64,000 nt of DNA from an uncultured Burkholderiales bacterium (GCA_937891665.1 CALAGS010000201.1:1-64000); one strand, 5' to 3'; shown: positions 1 through 11,034, counted from the first letter of the stretch. Program-made: numbers and translations. The notes: generated from the letters alone by a model not told the origin.

Positions 1-322
1 TGAGCAGAGCCACACGGACAGGCAATTTCAAAGCATCGATGAGTTTGGGAATATCCCGTGAGAACAGTTGATCTTGAAGCGCCTTGGTAGCTGTCGATAC
101 CAATGCGCGCTGTCCGCTTAGCAACACAGGGACTAGATAGGCATAGGTTTTACCCACACCTGTTCCGGCCTCTACCACCAATTCGCCACCGATTGAAATG
201 GTTTCGGCAACAGCCATGGCCATGTCTGTTTGCCCAGCACGAGATTTAAAATGGGGTGTTGCTTGCGCGATGACGCCATCTTCTGTGAAAGTGGCTGCGA
301 CGGATTGAAGAAATTCGCTCAA
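1..322 (-). CDS. DinG-family ATP-dependent helicase, N-terminal part (truncated by window edge)
   Basis: Reverse-strand translation from a TTG at 320-322 gives (M)SEFLQSVAATFTEDGVIAQATPHFKSRAGQTDMAMAVAETISIGGELVVEAGTGVGKTYAYLVPVLLSGQRALVSTATKALQDQLFSRDIPKL, with a Walker A motif (EAGTGVGKT) as in DinG/YoaA helicases. Confidence 0.8.
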   Translation of the reverse strand, partial: MSEFLQSVAATFTEDGVIAQATPHFKSRAGQTDMAMAVAETISIGGELVVEAGTGVGKTYAYLVPVLLSGQRALVSTATKALQDQLFSRDIPKLIDALKLPVRVALL

Positions 323-687
323 GGCATTGCCTTGTCTTTGGACGATTCTTGGGTTTTGCCCAAAATACGTTGCTGACGCTCTGCCTCTTTGAGAACACGT
401 TGCCGCGCATTCAAAGCAATTTCACGTTGATCCAAGGGCGACAAGGCCTGGTATTTTTGTTGTCTGGCTTTGAACAAACAATCGTTGACCGCAAATTGCC
501 TCCAACAAGCCTTAGAAGCCTCATGAAAATGATCCAAAATGATTTTTTTTTCTTCTGCCAACGCAATGCGTTGTTGTGAAATAACTTCAGTTTCAGGCAA
601 TTGCATTGAGTTCTCAGATTGCGCCATTGCAATCGCGCAGGTCAAACCCAGAAAAAGAAACAGAACAGCTTTGTTGCAAGAAAACAT
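319..687 (-). CDS. Hypothetical secreted/periplasmic protein with signal peptide
   Basis: 122 aa ORF with N-terminal hydrophobic signal (AVLFLFLGLTCAIAMAQ) and charged helical remainder; lies between zapE and dinG-like gene. Confidence 0.6.
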   Translation of the reverse strand: MFSCNKAVLFLFLGLTCAIAMAQSENSMQLPETEVISQQRIALAEEKKIILDHFHEASKACWRQFAVNDCLFKARQQKYQALSPLDQREIALNARQRVLKEAERQQRILGKTQESSKDKAMP

Positions 688-694
688 GCTTGAA

Positions 695-1792
695 TTAAGT
701 GATTTGAGTGTCCACGGTGCGATGTTCTAGCGCTAGGAATTCTGACGACTGCATTTCGTGCAGACGGGAGATGGTTCTGGGAAACTCATGCGCAAGAGGA
801 CCTTTCGTGTAAAGGGCCTCGGGTTGAACCTCAGCCGATAGAATCAATTTAACACGCCTGTCGTACAGAACGTCAATCAGCCAAGTAAATCGCCTTGCTT
901 CTGATGCCATGCTAAGCGGCATCATTGGCACATTGCTAAGTAGCACCGTGTGAAACTCTGTGGCAATTTCCAAGTAATCATTCTGTGAGCGCGGCCCCCC
1001 ACACAGAGTTCTAAAGTCAAACCACACCACGCCTCCTGCACGCCTTCTTGAAACAATTTCTCTGGCTTCAATGTGCAAAATAGGATCTTCATCTTGGCTG
1101 CTGACAAGCTTGTTGAAAGCATCTGTCATGGCGTTATCGGCGTCTTCACCTATGGGGCAATGGTAGAGCTTGACCATTTCTAAGGTGCGGCGGCGATAGT
1201 CTGTGCCGTTGTCGACATTCAAGACCTCCATGCGCTGATTGAGCAAAGCAATGGCGGGTAGCAAGCGGTCACGGTGCAAACCATCTGGGTACAAGTTATC
1301 GGGCTTGAAGTTGGAAGTGGTGACAAAGCTCACGCCATTTTCAAACAATGACACCAACAGACGGTGCAAGATCATGGCATCGGTAATGTCGGCCACATGA
1401 AACTCGTCGAAGCAAATGAGTTGATAGCGCTTGGCCATGCGTTTGCCCAACTCTTGCAGTGGATTAACCGTGCCTTGCATTAAAGCCATCTCACGGTGAA
1501 CTTCTCGCATGAACTCATGGAAGTGCAAACGCGTTTTGTCCTTGACCGGCACCGCGTTGTAAAAACAGTCCATCAAGAAACTCTTGCCACGACCCACACC
1601 ACCAAACATGTAGACACCACGCGGTAATGCCGGTTTCTTTTTCAAAAAACGAAAGGGACTGCTGATACTTTCTTGATAAGCCGCCCATTCTTGTGCGCAG
1701 CGTTCTAGAGCCTCGACAGCTCTGAGTTGCGCAGGGTCAGCCTCATAGCCTCTGCTTAGAAGTTCTTGGTCGTAGGCTTGTCTGACGGACAT
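695..1792 (-). CDS. zapE: Cell division protein ZapE (AFG1-like ATPase)
   Basis: 365 aa; YMFGGVGRGKSFLMDCFY Walker A, ICFDEFHVADITDAM Walker B, typical of AFG1/ZapE. Confidence 0.92.
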   Translation of the reverse strand: MSVRQAYDQELLSRGYEADPAQLRAVEALERCAQEWAAYQESISSPFRFLKKKPALPRGVYMFGGVGRGKSFLMDCFYNAVPVKDKTRLHFHEFMREVHREMALMQGTVNPLQELGKRMAKRYQLICFDEFHVADITDAMILHRLLVSLFENGVSFVTTSNFKPDNLYPDGLHRDRLLPAIALLNQRMEVLNVDNGTDYRRRTLEMVKLYHCPIGEDADNAMTDAFNKLVSSQDEDPILHIEAREIVSRRRAGGVVWFDFRTLCGGPRSQNDYLEIATEFHTVLLSNVPMMPLSMASEARRFTWLIDVLYDRRVKLILSAEVQPEALYTKGPLAHEFPRTISRLHEMQSSEFLALEHRTVDTQIT

Positions 1793-1839
1793 GGATCGTA
1801 TGCTCTTAAAAATACTGAGAACAAAGGTTCTTTGAAATA

Positions 1840-1866
1840 AGAAAACCCGGGTCGGGCCCGGGCTTC
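1840..1866 (-). terminator. Rho-independent terminator downstream of lpdA (2-OGDH operon)
   Basis: On the minus strand: AAGCCCGGGCCCGACCCGGGTTTTC; GC-rich hairpin followed by a short T run. Confidence 0.65.
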
Positions 1867-1890
1867 GTAGTTTAACGAGACTTCAAAAAC

Positions 1891-3318
1891 TTAGAAGTTC
1901 AAGGTCCGTTTGTCGACTGCCAAGGCAGCTTCTTTGGTGGCTTCGCTGAGGGACGGGTGTGCATGGCAGATGCGGGCAATGTCTTCAGCGCTGGCGCGGA
2001 ATTCCATGGCCACAACGGCTTCAGCAATGAGCTCGCTGGCCATGGGGCCCACGATGTGAACACCCAAAATTTCGTCAGTGGTGGCATCGGCTAAGAACTT
2101 CACCATGCCAGTGGTATCACCTAGGGCACGGGCACGACCATTGGCCAAAAACGGAAAGGTGCCCGCTTTGTAAGCCACGCCATCAGCCTTAAGCTGCTGC
2201 TCATTGCGGCCCACCCAAGCAATTTCGGGGCTGGTGTAAATGACCCAAGGCACGGTATTGAAATTGACATGGCCGTGCTGACCGGCAATGCGCTCGGCCA
2301 CAGCAACGCCCTCTTCTTCGGCTTTGTGCGCCAACATGGGGCCACGCACCACATCGCCAACGGCCCAAACGCCAGGCAAGTTGGTTTTGCATTCAGCATC
2401 CACCACGATGGCGCCGCGTTCGTCCAACTGCAAGCCCACAGCTTCTGCGTTCAAGCCTATCGTGTTGGGTACTCGGCCAATGGACACAATGAGTTTGTCT
2501 GCATCAATGCTGAGAGCTTCACCCTTGGCATTGGTGTAGGCCACTTTGACGCCATTTTTGCCATTTTGAATCTCGCCGACTTTGACACCGAGTTCAATTT
2601 TCAAACCTTGTTTGTCGAATGCCTTTTTGGCTTCCTTGGCAATTTGCTCGTCTACAGCGCCCAAGAAAGTAGGCAGACCTTCGAGAATGGTGACATCGGA
2701 GCCCAGACGACGCCAGACAGATCCCATTTCCAAGCCGATGACACCGGAGCCAATCAGCACCAGCTTTTTAGGCACTGCACCTACATTCAAAGCGCCGTCG
2801 TTGGACAACACATTGACCTCGTCAAAAGGTGTGCCGGGCAATGAACGTGCATTAGAGCCAGTGGCCACAATGATGTTCTTGCCATGCAATGTTTCATTGG
2901 CAGCACCTGTGACGGTAACTTCGTAGCCACCTTCAACGGCTTTGCTAAATGCAGCGCGGCCATGAAAGAAAGACACCTTGTTCTTTTTGAACAAGTACAA
3001 AACACCATCGTTGTTTTGCTTCACAACATTGTCTTTACGGGCAATCATCTTGGCCACATCCATGCTCACACCTTTCATCTCGATGCCGTGATCGGCAAAG
3101 TGATGATTGGCTTGATCGAAGTGTTCAGAAGACTGCAACAAAGCTTTGGAAGGAATACACCCAACGTTGGTGCAAGTGCCGCCAAGGGCTGGGCCACCCG
3201 TTGCGTTTTTCCATTCGTCGACACACGCTACTTGGAATCCCAGTTGCGCTGCGCGAATGGCAGCAATGTAACCACCTGGGCCGCCACCAATGACGACCAC
3301 ATCAAATTGTTTGCTCAT
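1891..3318 (-). CDS. lpdA: Dihydrolipoyl dehydrogenase (E3 of 2-oxoglutarate dehydrogenase)
   Basis: 475 aa; [33 protein letters not shown] redox-active disulfide, C-terminal HAHPSLSEA; follows sucB. Confidence 0.95.
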   Translation of the reverse strand: MSKQFDVVVIGGGPGGYIAAIRAAQLGFQVACVDEWKNATGGPALGGTCTNVGCIPSKALLQSSEHFDQANHHFADHGIEMKGVSMDVAKMIARKDNVVKQNNDGVLYLFKKNKVSFFHGRAAFSKAVEGGYEVTVTGAANETLHGKNIIVATGSNARSLPGTPFDEVNVLSNDGALNVGAVPKKLVLIGSGVIGLEMGSVWRRLGSDVTILEGLPTFLGAVDEQIAKEAKKAFDKQGLKIELGVKVGEIQNGKNGVKVAYTNAKGEALSIDADKLIVSIGRVPNTIGLNAEAVGLQLDERGAIVVDAECKTNLPGVWAVGDVVRGPMLAHKAEEEGVAVAERIAGQHGHVNFNTVPWVIYTSPEIAWVGRNEQQLKADGVAYKAGTFPFLANGRARALGDTTGMVKFLADATTDEILGVHIVGPMASELIAEAVVAMEFRASAEDIARICHAHPSLSEATKEAALAVDKRTLNF

Positions 3319-3334
3319 GCTTTTTTCCTAAGGC

Positions 3335-4585
3335 TTAGATGTCAAACAACAAGCGTGATGGGTCTTCTAACGCTTCTTTCATGGCCACCAAGCCCAAGAC
3401 GGCTTCTCGGCCGTCGATGATGCGGTGATCGTAAGACATGGCGAAATAGTTCATGGGGCGAACCACCACTTGACCGTTCTCAACCATGGCGCGGTCTTTG
3501 GTAGCGTGCACACCCAAGATGGCAGACTGAGGTGGGTTGATGATGGGGGTGGACATCATGGAGCCAAAGGTACCGCCATTCGAAATGGAGAACGTACCGC
3601 CGGTCATGTCTTCAATGCCTAACTTACCGTCTTTGGCCTTGGCGCCAAACTCAGAGATCTTTTTCTCGATGTCGGCAAAGCTCATTTGATCGGCATTGCG
3701 CAAAATAGGCACCACCAAACCACGGGGTGAGCCCACGGCAATACCGATGTCAAAGTAACCGTGATAAACGATGTCGCTGCCATCTACTGAGGCATTTAAC
3801 ACGGGGTATTTCTTCAAAGCGTGCACGGCTGCTTTCACGAAGAAGCTCATGAAGCCCAACTTGATGCCGTGCTCTTTTTCAAACTTGTCTTGGAAGCGCT
3901 TGCGCATGTCCATGACAGGCGCCATGTTGACTTCGTTGAAGGTGGTGAGAATGGCATTGGTTGCTTGCGATTGCAACAAACGCTCGGCCACACGCGCACG
4001 CAGTCGAGTCATGGGCACGCGTTGTTCAGGACGCTCACCCAAATTCACTACAGGTGCAGCCACTTGTGGCAATGAACTTGTGGGCACACCGGTTGGAATA
4101 GAAACTTGCGGTGCAGGTTTGGCGCCACCGGCCACAGCAGACAATACATCCCCTTTGGTAACGCGTCCGTCCTTGCCTGAACCCGCTACAGAACCAGCCG
4201 ACAAGTTGTTGTCGGCCATGATCTTTGCGGCAGAAGGCATGGCCACACCCGCCATGCTGTTGCTTTTTGCAGCGGGTGCGGCGGCGGCGCTAGCTGCAGA
4301 GGCTGGTGCCATTGCTGCTGCGGATGCTGATGCAGCCACTTTCCCATCGGTATCAATGCGAGCAATCAGTTGCTCAGCAAGCACCATAGCGCCGTCGCCG
4401 ACCAAGATTTCTGACAAAACACCTGCTGACGGTGCGGGGACTTCAAGCACCACTTTGTCAGTTTCAATTTCGATCAATATTTCGTCGGCTGCGACACTGT
4501 CGCCAACTTTCTTTTTCCACGTCAACATGGTGGCTTCTGCCACGGACTCAGACAGCTGAGGAACTTTAACTTCTGCGATAGCCAT
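3335..4585 (-). CDS. sucB: Dihydrolipoyllysine-residue succinyltransferase (E2 of 2-OGDH)
   Basis: 416 aa; lipoyl domain [15 protein letters not shown]-terminal [13 protein letters not shown]. Confidence 0.96.
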   Translation of the reverse strand: MAIAEVKVPQLSESVAEATMLTWKKKVGDSVAADEILIEIETDKVVLEVPAPSAGVLSEILVGDGAMVLAEQLIARIDTDGKVAASASAAAMAPASAASAAAAPAAKSNSMAGVAMPSAAKIMADNNLSAGSVAGSGKDGRVTKGDVLSAVAGGAKPAPQVSIPTGVPTSSLPQVAAPVVNLGERPEQRVPMTRLRARVAERLLQSQATNAILTTFNEVNMAPVMDMRKRFQDKFEKEHGIKLGFMSFFVKAAVHALKKYPVLNASVDGSDIVYHGYFDIGIAVGSPRGLVVPILRNADQMSFADIEKKISEFGAKAKDGKLGIEDMTGGTFSISNGGTFGSMMSTPIINPPQSAILGVHATKDRAMVENGQVVVRPMNYFAMSYDHRIIDGREAVLGLVAMKEALEDPSRLLFDI

Positions 4586-4628
4586 TTCGATTCTTTCTTA
4601 ATTGGTTCAATACTTTTTGTGGCGTCCG

Positions 4629-7499
4629 TTATTTGGACAACACAAAGCCTTTGATCTTCCCGAATGCGCCATCCACCAAAGCTTTTTGTTGCTCTTGGTG
4701 AAGGTGTGAATAACCCACAGCAGGCGACGCGGAAGCTGCTCGGCCGGAATACCCCAAGCGCTGACCTTCGGTCATGTTCTCGTGAATGTAGTGCTGGACA
4801 AAGAACCAAGCGCCTTGGTTTTGTGGCTCGTCTTGCGTCCAAACCAACTCGGTAGCGTTCGGGTACTTTTTCAACTCTGTTGCAAAAGCTTTGTGCGGGA
4901 ACGGGTACAACTGTTCGGCACGCAAAATGGCCGTGTCGTCAGCACCCAGCTCTTCACGCTTTTTAACCAAGTCGTAGTAAACCTTGCCGGAACAAATCAA
5001 AACACGTTTGACTTTGTCAGCCTTGAGTGTTTTGTTTTCCGGGATCACAGTTTGGAAGCCACCTTTGGTGAACTCTGACAAAGGTGATGTAGCGTCTTTG
5101 TTGCGCAGCAAAGACTTCGGTGTGAAGATGATCAGAGGCTTGCGCAAATTGCGAATCATTTGACGGCGCAGCACATGGAAGATTTGACTGGCCGTGGTGG
5201 GCTGCACAATTTGCATGTTGGTGTCAGCCGCCAACTGCATGAAGCGCTCCAAACGGGCCGAGCTGTGCTCAGGGCCTTGTCCTTCATAGCCGTGCGGCAA
5301 CATGAGCGTCAGGCCGTTCACACGGCCCCACTTCACTTCACCCGAAGCAATGAACTGATCAATGACCACTTGGGCGCCATTGGCGAAATCGCCAAATTGA
5401 GCCTCCCAAATGACCAAGGTGTTGGGATCGTTGGAAGCGTAGCCATACTCAAAGCCAAGCACAGCTTCTTCAGACAAGATGGAGTCGATGACCACAAAAG
5501 GCGCTTGATTTTCAGCAACGTTTTGCAAAGGCACGTAAGTACCAATGTCCCACTTCTCACGATTTTGATCGTGAATGACAGCGTGTCGGTGTGTGAAGGT
5601 GCCACGGCCGCAATCTTCACCCGACAAGCGCACGGGATAACCGCTGGCCACCAAGGAAGCAAAAGCCATGTGCTCGCCCATGCCCCAATCGACGGGCATG
5701 TCGCCACGGCCCATGGCTGCACGGTTGTCGTAAACGTTTTTCACCAACTGATGCGGTGTGACATTGCTTGGCAAGGTAGTGATTTTTTCGGAAATGCGTT
5801 TCCATTCAGCCAAGGGCAATGCAGTGCTGCCTGCATCAGTCCATTTTTGGTTCAAGAATGGCGCCCAGTCCACAGAGAACTGAGTTTTGAAGTTGGTCAG
5901 CACGGGATCGCTGTCTGTGTGCTTGCCTGCATCCAATGCGGCGCGGCAAGCTTTCACCATGTCGTCGCCCAAGGTGTCGCCCAAGCCTTGTGCGGCCAAA
6001 CGATCGGCGAACAACTTGCGGGTGCCAGGATGTGCGCCGATTTTCTTGTACATCAAGGGCTGTGTCAGGCTAGGCGTGTCTTGCTCGTTGTGTCCCAATT
6101 TGCGGAAGCAAATGATGTCAAGAACCACATCCTTGTTGAAGGTCATGCGGTACTCGAGCGCAATTTGCATGGCCAACACCGCTGCTTCTGGATCGTCTGC
6201 ATTCACATGCAATACAGGTGCTTCCACCATCTTGACGATGTCGGTGCAATACACCGTAGAACCCATGTCGCGAGGGTCTGATGTGGTGAAACCAATTTGG
6301 TTGTTGATGATGATGTGAACGGTACCGCCTGTGGAATAACCACGGGTTTGTGCCAAAGCCAATGTTTCTTGGTTAACACCTTGACCCGCAAAAGCTGCAT
6401 CGCCGTGAACCAGCACTGGCAGCACTTGTTTGCCCTTGGGATCGGCACGTCGGTCCATGCGGGCGCGCACAGAGCCTTCGACCACTGGGTTGACAATTTC
6501 AAGGTGCGAAGGATTGAAGGCCAATGACAAGTGAACAGGGCCACCGCGTGTGCTGATGTCAGAGCTGAAACCTTGGTGGTACTTGACGTCGCCGGCTGGC
6601 AAATCTTCTGGCGCAGTGTGGTCAAACTCAGCGAACAAGTCTTTGGGCAATTTGCCCATGGTGTTGACCAACACATTCAAGCGGCCACGGTGGGCCATGC
6701 CAATCACAATTTCTTGCACACCTTTTTCACCCGCAGATTGGATGAGCTCGTCAATGGCTGCAATGAAGGTTTCGCCACCTTCTAATGAGAAGCGTTTTTG
6801 ACCGACATATTTAGTGTGCAGGAAACGCTCTAAACCTTCGGCCGCAGTAAGGCGATCGAGAATGTGCTTTTTCTGATCCGCATTGAAATTGGGTTTGCTG
6901 CGAATACTTTCCAGTTTTTGTTGCCACCAACGCTTTTCAGTTTGGTCAGTGGTGTACATGAATTCGGCGCCCAATGTGCCGCAGTAGGTTGCGCGCAATG
7001 CATTGAGCAATTCGCGCAGGGGCATGGCGTTTTTACCGAAGAAGGTGTTGCTGGTGTCGAACACAGTTTCTTGGTCAGAATCGGTGAAACCGTAAAACGC
7101 AGGTTCGAGCTCAGGAATGTCGGGCCGCTCAGTGCGCTTCAAGGGGTCGAGATCGGCCCAGCGCTGGCCTACATTTCGGTAAGCCGCAATAAGTTGTTGT
7201 GCAGCCGTACGCTTGCGGCCCATTTCGGCATCGGCGCTGGCCATGACGACTTTGGTACCACCTTGCTTTGCGCGTTCGGCAAAAGCATTGATGACGGGTA
7301 AGTGGGGAACGTCCTTGGCAGATGAGCCGTCAACAGCAGGTACATGTTGCAAGGCGTCGAAGTATTCGCGCCAACTGTCGGGAACGCTGCCTGGATTGGT
7401 CAGGTAGTTCTCGTACATTTCCTCGACGTAGGGCGCATTGCCTCCGAAGAGATAGGTGTTGCCTTGGTAGGCGGTGTAGACGGATTTTGTCTCACTCAT
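4629..7499 (-). CDS. sucA: 2-oxoglutarate dehydrogenase E1 component
   Basis: 956 aa; GMAHRGRLNVLVN, GDAAFAGQGV, LPHGYEGQGPEHSSARLERF. Confidence 0.97.
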   Translation of the reverse strand: MSETKSVYTAYQGNTYLFGGNAPYVEEMYENYLTNPGSVPDSWREYFDALQHVPAVDGSSAKDVPHLPVINAFAERAKQGGTKVVMASADAEMGRKRTAAQQLIAAYRNVGQRWADLDPLKRTERPDIPELEPAFYGFTDSDQETVFDTSNTFFGKNAMPLRELLNALRATYCGTLGAEFMYTTDQTEKRWWQQKLESIRSKPNFNADQKKHILDRLTAAEGLERFLHTKYVGQKRFSLEGGETFIAAIDELIQSAGEKGVQEIVIGMAHRGRLNVLVNTMGKLPKDLFAEFDHTAPEDLPAGDVKYHQGFSSDISTRGGPVHLSLAFNPSHLEIVNPVVEGSVRARMDRRADPKGKQVLPVLVHGDAAFAGQGVNQETLALAQTRGYSTGGTVHIIINNQIGFTTSDPRDMGSTVYCTDIVKMVEAPVLHVNADDPEAAVLAMQIALEYRMTFNKDVVLDIICFRKLGHNEQDTPSLTQPLMYKKIGAHPGTRKLFADRLAAQGLGDTLGDDMVKACRAALDAGKHTDSDPVLTNFKTQFSVDWAPFLNQKWTDAGSTALPLAEWKRISEKITTLPSNVTPHQLVKNVYDNRAAMGRGDMPVDWGMGEHMAFASLVASGYPVRLSGEDCGRGTFTHRHAVIHDQNREKWDIGTYVPLQNVAENQAPFVVIDSILSEEAVLGFEYGYASNDPNTLVIWEAQFGDFANGAQVVIDQFIASGEVKWGRVNGLTLMLPHGYEGQGPEHSSARLERFMQLAADTNMQIVQPTTASQIFHVLRRQMIRNLRKPLIIFTPKSLLRNKDATSPLSEFTKGGFQTVIPENKTLKADKVKRVLICSGKVYYDLVKKREELGADDTAILRAEQLYPFPHKAFATELKKYPNATELVWTQDEPQNQGAWFFVQHYIHENMTEGQRLGYSGRAASASPAVGYSHLHQEQQKALVDGAFGKIKGFVLSK

Positions 7500-7661
7500 A
7501 TTTCGCTGACCTTCGCTCCCCTTCAGGGAACATTAGTTGGTTGATTTACCTTCCGCGACACGGCTGAACCGGTTGGCGGATGCGACTGTGGCATGGGGAA
7601 GGGCCTAAGTAACTTGCGCATTATCCCATTGATTTGCATCACATCAGCTGTTTTATTCAAC

Positions 7662-7690
7662 AAAAACGGGATGAATACAGATCCATCCCG
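7662..7690 (-). terminator. Rho-independent terminator downstream of prpE
   Basis: Minus strand CGGGATGGATCTGTATTCATCCCGTTTTTG; 7 bp stem (7667-7673 with 7684-7690) plus T tract. Confidence 0.75.
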
Positions 7691-7717
7691 TCAGCCATAA
7701 GTCAGCTTTGTGACAGA

Positions 7718-9622
7718 TCAGGGGCTTGAAGATTTGACCAAATCTGATATTTGAAGCAAAGCCGCGGGGTCGTCCATCGTGGTTAAGTCGCCAGGATCTC
7801 GCCCTTCACAAACCGCTTGAATGGCACGGCGCAGCAATTTGCCACTTCGCGTTTTGGGCAAAACAGACACAAAACGAACACGCGAAGGTCTGGCAACCGC
7901 ACCCAACGAGTTGTCGACCACCTTCATGATGTCACCTTCAAGTTTTAACAAAGCTGGAGGATCATTCAAAAGTGCGTTGTCTTTGAGAACAGCAAAGGCC
8001 ATGGCCACTTGCCCCTTCAAACTGTCGGCCACCCCCACCACGGCCACTTCTGCCACAGCAGGATGGCCAGAAATACTCTCTTCAATCTCACGCGTGCCCA
8101 AACGATGGCCAGCGACATTGATCACATCATCGGTGCGGCCCAAGATAAAGAAATAACCATCTTCGTCTTTAATGCCCCAATCGAAGGTGGAGTAAATGGT
8201 TTTACCAGGCACTGTGTCCCAATAGGTTTTGACAAAACGCTCGTCATCACCCCAGATGGTTTGCAAGCAACCAGGCGGCAAAGGACCTTCAATGGCCACC
8301 ACGCCTTTTTGGTGGGGCTGCGTCAATTCTTGACCCGTTTGATCGTCTAACAACTTGACGTCGTAGCCGTAAACAGCCTTACCAGGAGAGCCAAATTTAC
8401 TGGGTGTTTTTTCAATGCCGTTGCACACCGTCAAGATTGGCCACCCCGATTCTGTTTGCCAGTAGTTGTCGATGATGGGTTTGCCTAGACCCTCGGAAAT
8501 CCACTTTGCAGTGGGCTCGTCCAAGGGCTCGCCCGCTAAAAACAAGGCCTTCAAACTGGACAAATCGTATTTGCTAAGCAAAGCCGGATCTTGTTTTTTC
8601 AACACACGAATGGCTGTAGGCGCACTGAACATCACGGTCACTTTGTACTTCTCAACCAGACTCCACCAAATGCCACCATCGGGGCGTGTAGGTAAGCCTT
8701 CGTAAAGAATGGTGGCCATGCCGCCAATCAAGGGGCCGTAAATGATGTAGCTGTGACCTACTACCCAACCGATGTCGCTGGTGCAGAAAAATGTTTCGCC
8801 TGGCTTGCCGCAAAAAATGTTGGGGATGCTCGAAGCCAAGGCCACGGCATAACCACCCGTGTCACGCTGGACCCCTTTGGGCTTGCCCGTCGTACCAGAG
8901 GTATACAGGGTGTAACTTGGATGGGTGGCATCGACCCACTCGCAGGGCACCACGTCGTTCATGTGTTTTTCGCGCAGCGTGGACCAAAGCAAATCACGTC
9001 CCTCAGTCATGTGCATGCTTGCCAAACCACGTTCAACCAAAACGACTGAATCGGGCTTGTGGGATGACAAACGAATGGCCTCATCTAACAAGGGCTTGTA
9101 GACAACGACCTTACCCCCCCGTGAACCCGCATCGGCACTGACAATGACTTTGGGACTGGCGTCTTCAATACGCGAAGCCAAAGAACCTGACGCAAATCCA
9201 CCAAACACCACAGAGTGAATGGCGCCAATGCGCGCACAAGCCAACATGGCAAAGGAAGCCTCTGCAATCATGGGCATGTAAATCAAAACACGGTCGCCTT
9301 TTTTCACACCCAATGACAACAAGGAAGCTGCCATGCGTTGAACTTCGACATGCAGCTGCTTGTAGGTGTAAGTGACTTCTTGGTCGGTTTCTGTAGAAAC
9401 AAAAATCAACGCGGCTTGATCGCCACGGTCTTTCAGATGGCGGTCAATGGCGTTGTGACACAGGTTTGTTTCCCCGCCTTTGAACCACTTGGCAAATGGC
9501 GGGTTGCTGTAGTCACAAATTTCTTGGGGCGCTTTGTGCCACTCGATGTGTTGGGCTTGCTCTGCCCAGAAAGCATCGCGATCCTGAATAGAACGCTGGT
9601 GAAAATCTGCATATTGAACCAT
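7718..9622 (-). CDS. prpE: Propionate--CoA ligase (PrpE-like acyl-CoA synthetase)
   Basis: 634 aa; YTSGTTGKPKGVQRDTGGYAVAL, GRTDDVINVAGHRLGT, SGKLLRRAI; PrpE-type sequence over generic acetyl-CoA synthetase. Confidence 0.85.
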   Translation of the reverse strand: MVQYADFHQRSIQDRDAFWAEQAQHIEWHKAPQEICDYSNPPFAKWFKGGETNLCHNAIDRHLKDRGDQAALIFVSTETDQEVTYTYKQLHVEVQRMAASLLSLGVKKGDRVLIYMPMIAEASFAMLACARIGAIHSVVFGGFASGSLASRIEDASPKVIVSADAGSRGGKVVVYKPLLDEAIRLSSHKPDSVVLVERGLASMHMTEGRDLLWSTLREKHMNDVVPCEWVDATHPSYTLYTSGTTGKPKGVQRDTGGYAVALASSIPNIFCGKPGETFFCTSDIGWVVGHSYIIYGPLIGGMATILYEGLPTRPDGGIWWSLVEKYKVTVMFSAPTAIRVLKKQDPALLSKYDLSSLKALFLAGEPLDEPTAKWISEGLGKPIIDNYWQTESGWPILTVCNGIEKTPSKFGSPGKAVYGYDVKLLDDQTGQELTQPHQKGVVAIEGPLPPGCLQTIWGDDERFVKTYWDTVPGKTIYSTFDWGIKDEDGYFFILGRTDDVINVAGHRLGTREIEESISGHPAVAEVAVVGVADSLKGQVAMAFAVLKDNALLNDPPALLKLEGDIMKVVDNSLGAVARPSRVRFVSVLPKTRSGKLLRRAIQAVCEGRDPGDLTTMDDPAALLQISDLVKSSSP

Positions 9623-9721
9623 GTTGTCTCCTAATTCGGGGGCTGACTTCTGAATTTATAATTATTCATGAGGGACTTGCTGCAAACTGACTTCGGACAT
9701 GACTTCCTGACAAATGAAAGC

Positions 9722-10360
9722 TTAAACCAAGGCTTTGATCCAAGCATGAACCTGTTTGAAGTCGGGGTTTTCTGCAGAGCGTAACCATTCAAACAACACC
9801 ATTTCAGTGGTTAAAAGCTCTGCCCCAGCGCCCGCCAATCGATCAAATGCAGCGTCGCGATCACGGTCGGAGCGCGAAGCACAAGCATCTGTCACCACCC
9901 AGACTTCAAACTCATCTTCCAACAAATCCAAAGCCGTTTGCAACAGGCACACATGCGCTTCGCAACCCGCAATGACCACTGAGGGTCCGTCTGAGCTTTC
10001 AGCAGGTTTTTGCATATGCCGTGGCAAGCTGCGGGCATTGCCCTTTGGCGCGGCAGACGCGGGAGGGCTTAACCATTCGCCCAAACCCTCTTCCACGCCA
10101 CTGAAAGCCATTTTGGCCAGCACCCGTTGACAATGCTGACGAATCTCGGGAGATGTTTCGCCAAGTCCTGATGGATTTTGTTCAGTGGCCCAAACAGGCA
10201 CATTCAGAAGCTTGGCGGCCCGAGCCAGCAACTCAGCGCGCTGCCACACTGCTTGTGCATCCTTCATGGCTGGCATCAAGTTCAACTGGTAATCAACCAG
10301 AACCAATTGAGATGATTCAACTTCAAGCAACATATTCAGGCCTCGGTGCAAATTAATCAA
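9722..10360 (-). CDS. Isochorismatase-family cysteine hydrolase
   Basis: 212 aa; LVLVDYQLNLMPAM, WATEQNPSGLG, VVIAGCEAHVCLLQTALDLL (nucleophile Cys context); true start may be an internal Met (MLLEVESS). Confidence 0.8.
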   Translation of the reverse strand: MINLHRGLNMLLEVESSQLVLVDYQLNLMPAMKDAQAVWQRAELLARAAKLLNVPVWATEQNPSGLGETSPEIRQHCQRVLAKMAFSGVEEGLGEWLSPPASAAPKGNARSLPRHMQKPAESSDGPSVVIAGCEAHVCLLQTALDLLEDEFEVWVVTDACASRSDRDRDAAFDRLAGAGAELLTTEMVLFEWLRSAENPDFKQVHAWIKALV

Positions 10361-10427
10361 ATTATCAGTTTGCTCAATCTAAATTAGGGCTGTCAACCCA
10401 TTGAAGATGGCATTAAACTGAACAGTT

Positions 10428-11018
10428 ATGCGCTTGATTCTATGTGGACTGGTATTTCTGACAACGGCGGCCTTGGCGGTTCCCGTTGAGGACGACCTCG
10501 ACCGCATGATCAAGGAGCGGGGTTTGGTCACGCAGATGACCGATCAACTCTCGCAACAAATCAGCAATCAGTTGGGCGGGCCTCTGCAATCAGCACGTAC
10601 CGCCTTTGGCGGCAAAGCCTCAGAACTGGTCATGCAAGCCATGGGGCTACTGGGCGTGCCCTACAAGAGGGGCGGTACCAGCGAAGAAAAAGGCTTTGAT
10701 TGCAGCGGCTTTGTGCGCTATATGTATGAAAAGTCTGTTGGCTTGGTTCTGCCCCGAAGAGCAGAGGAACAAGCCAAAGTCACAGAGGAAATCAGCCGCA
10801 GTGAACTCAAGCCTGGCGATTTGGTTTTTTTCAACACCCTGAAACGAACCTTCAGCCATGTCGGCATTTATGTGGGTGACGGTAAATTCATTCACGCGCC
10901 CAGACCTGGCAAAGCCGTCCGGGTGGATGACATGCGCGAAGCCTATTGGCAAAAAAGATTCAATGGTGCCAGAAGAGTTCAAATCGACAAACTACAAAAT
11001 GAACCCGTCAAAAATTAA
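10428..11018 (+). CDS. C40 family (NlpC/P60) peptidoglycan endopeptidase
   Basis: 196 aa; signal peptide, GFDCSGFVRYMYEK, PGDLVFFNT, FSHVGIYVGDGKFIHAP. Confidence 0.9.
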   Translation: MRLILCGLVFLTTAALAVPVEDDLDRMIKERGLVTQMTDQLSQQISNQLGGPLQSARTAFGGKASELVMQAMGLLGVPYKRGGTSEEKGFDCSGFVRYMYEKSVGLVLPRRAEEQAKVTEEISRSELKPGDLVFFNTLKRTFSHVGIYVGDGKFIHAPRPGKAVRVDDMREAYWQKRFNGARRVQIDKLQNEPVKN

Positions 11019-11034
11019 AACCAGTTCGCCCATG

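Noticed and set aside
3771-4559. 262 aa plus-strand ORF opposite sucB
   Set aside because: Low-complexity Ala-rich shadow of the lipoyl-linker region of sucB.
5160-6281. 373 aa plus-strand ORF opposite sucA
   Set aside because: Antisense shadow of a strongly conserved CDS; composition looks like a frame artefact and no domain is recognisable.
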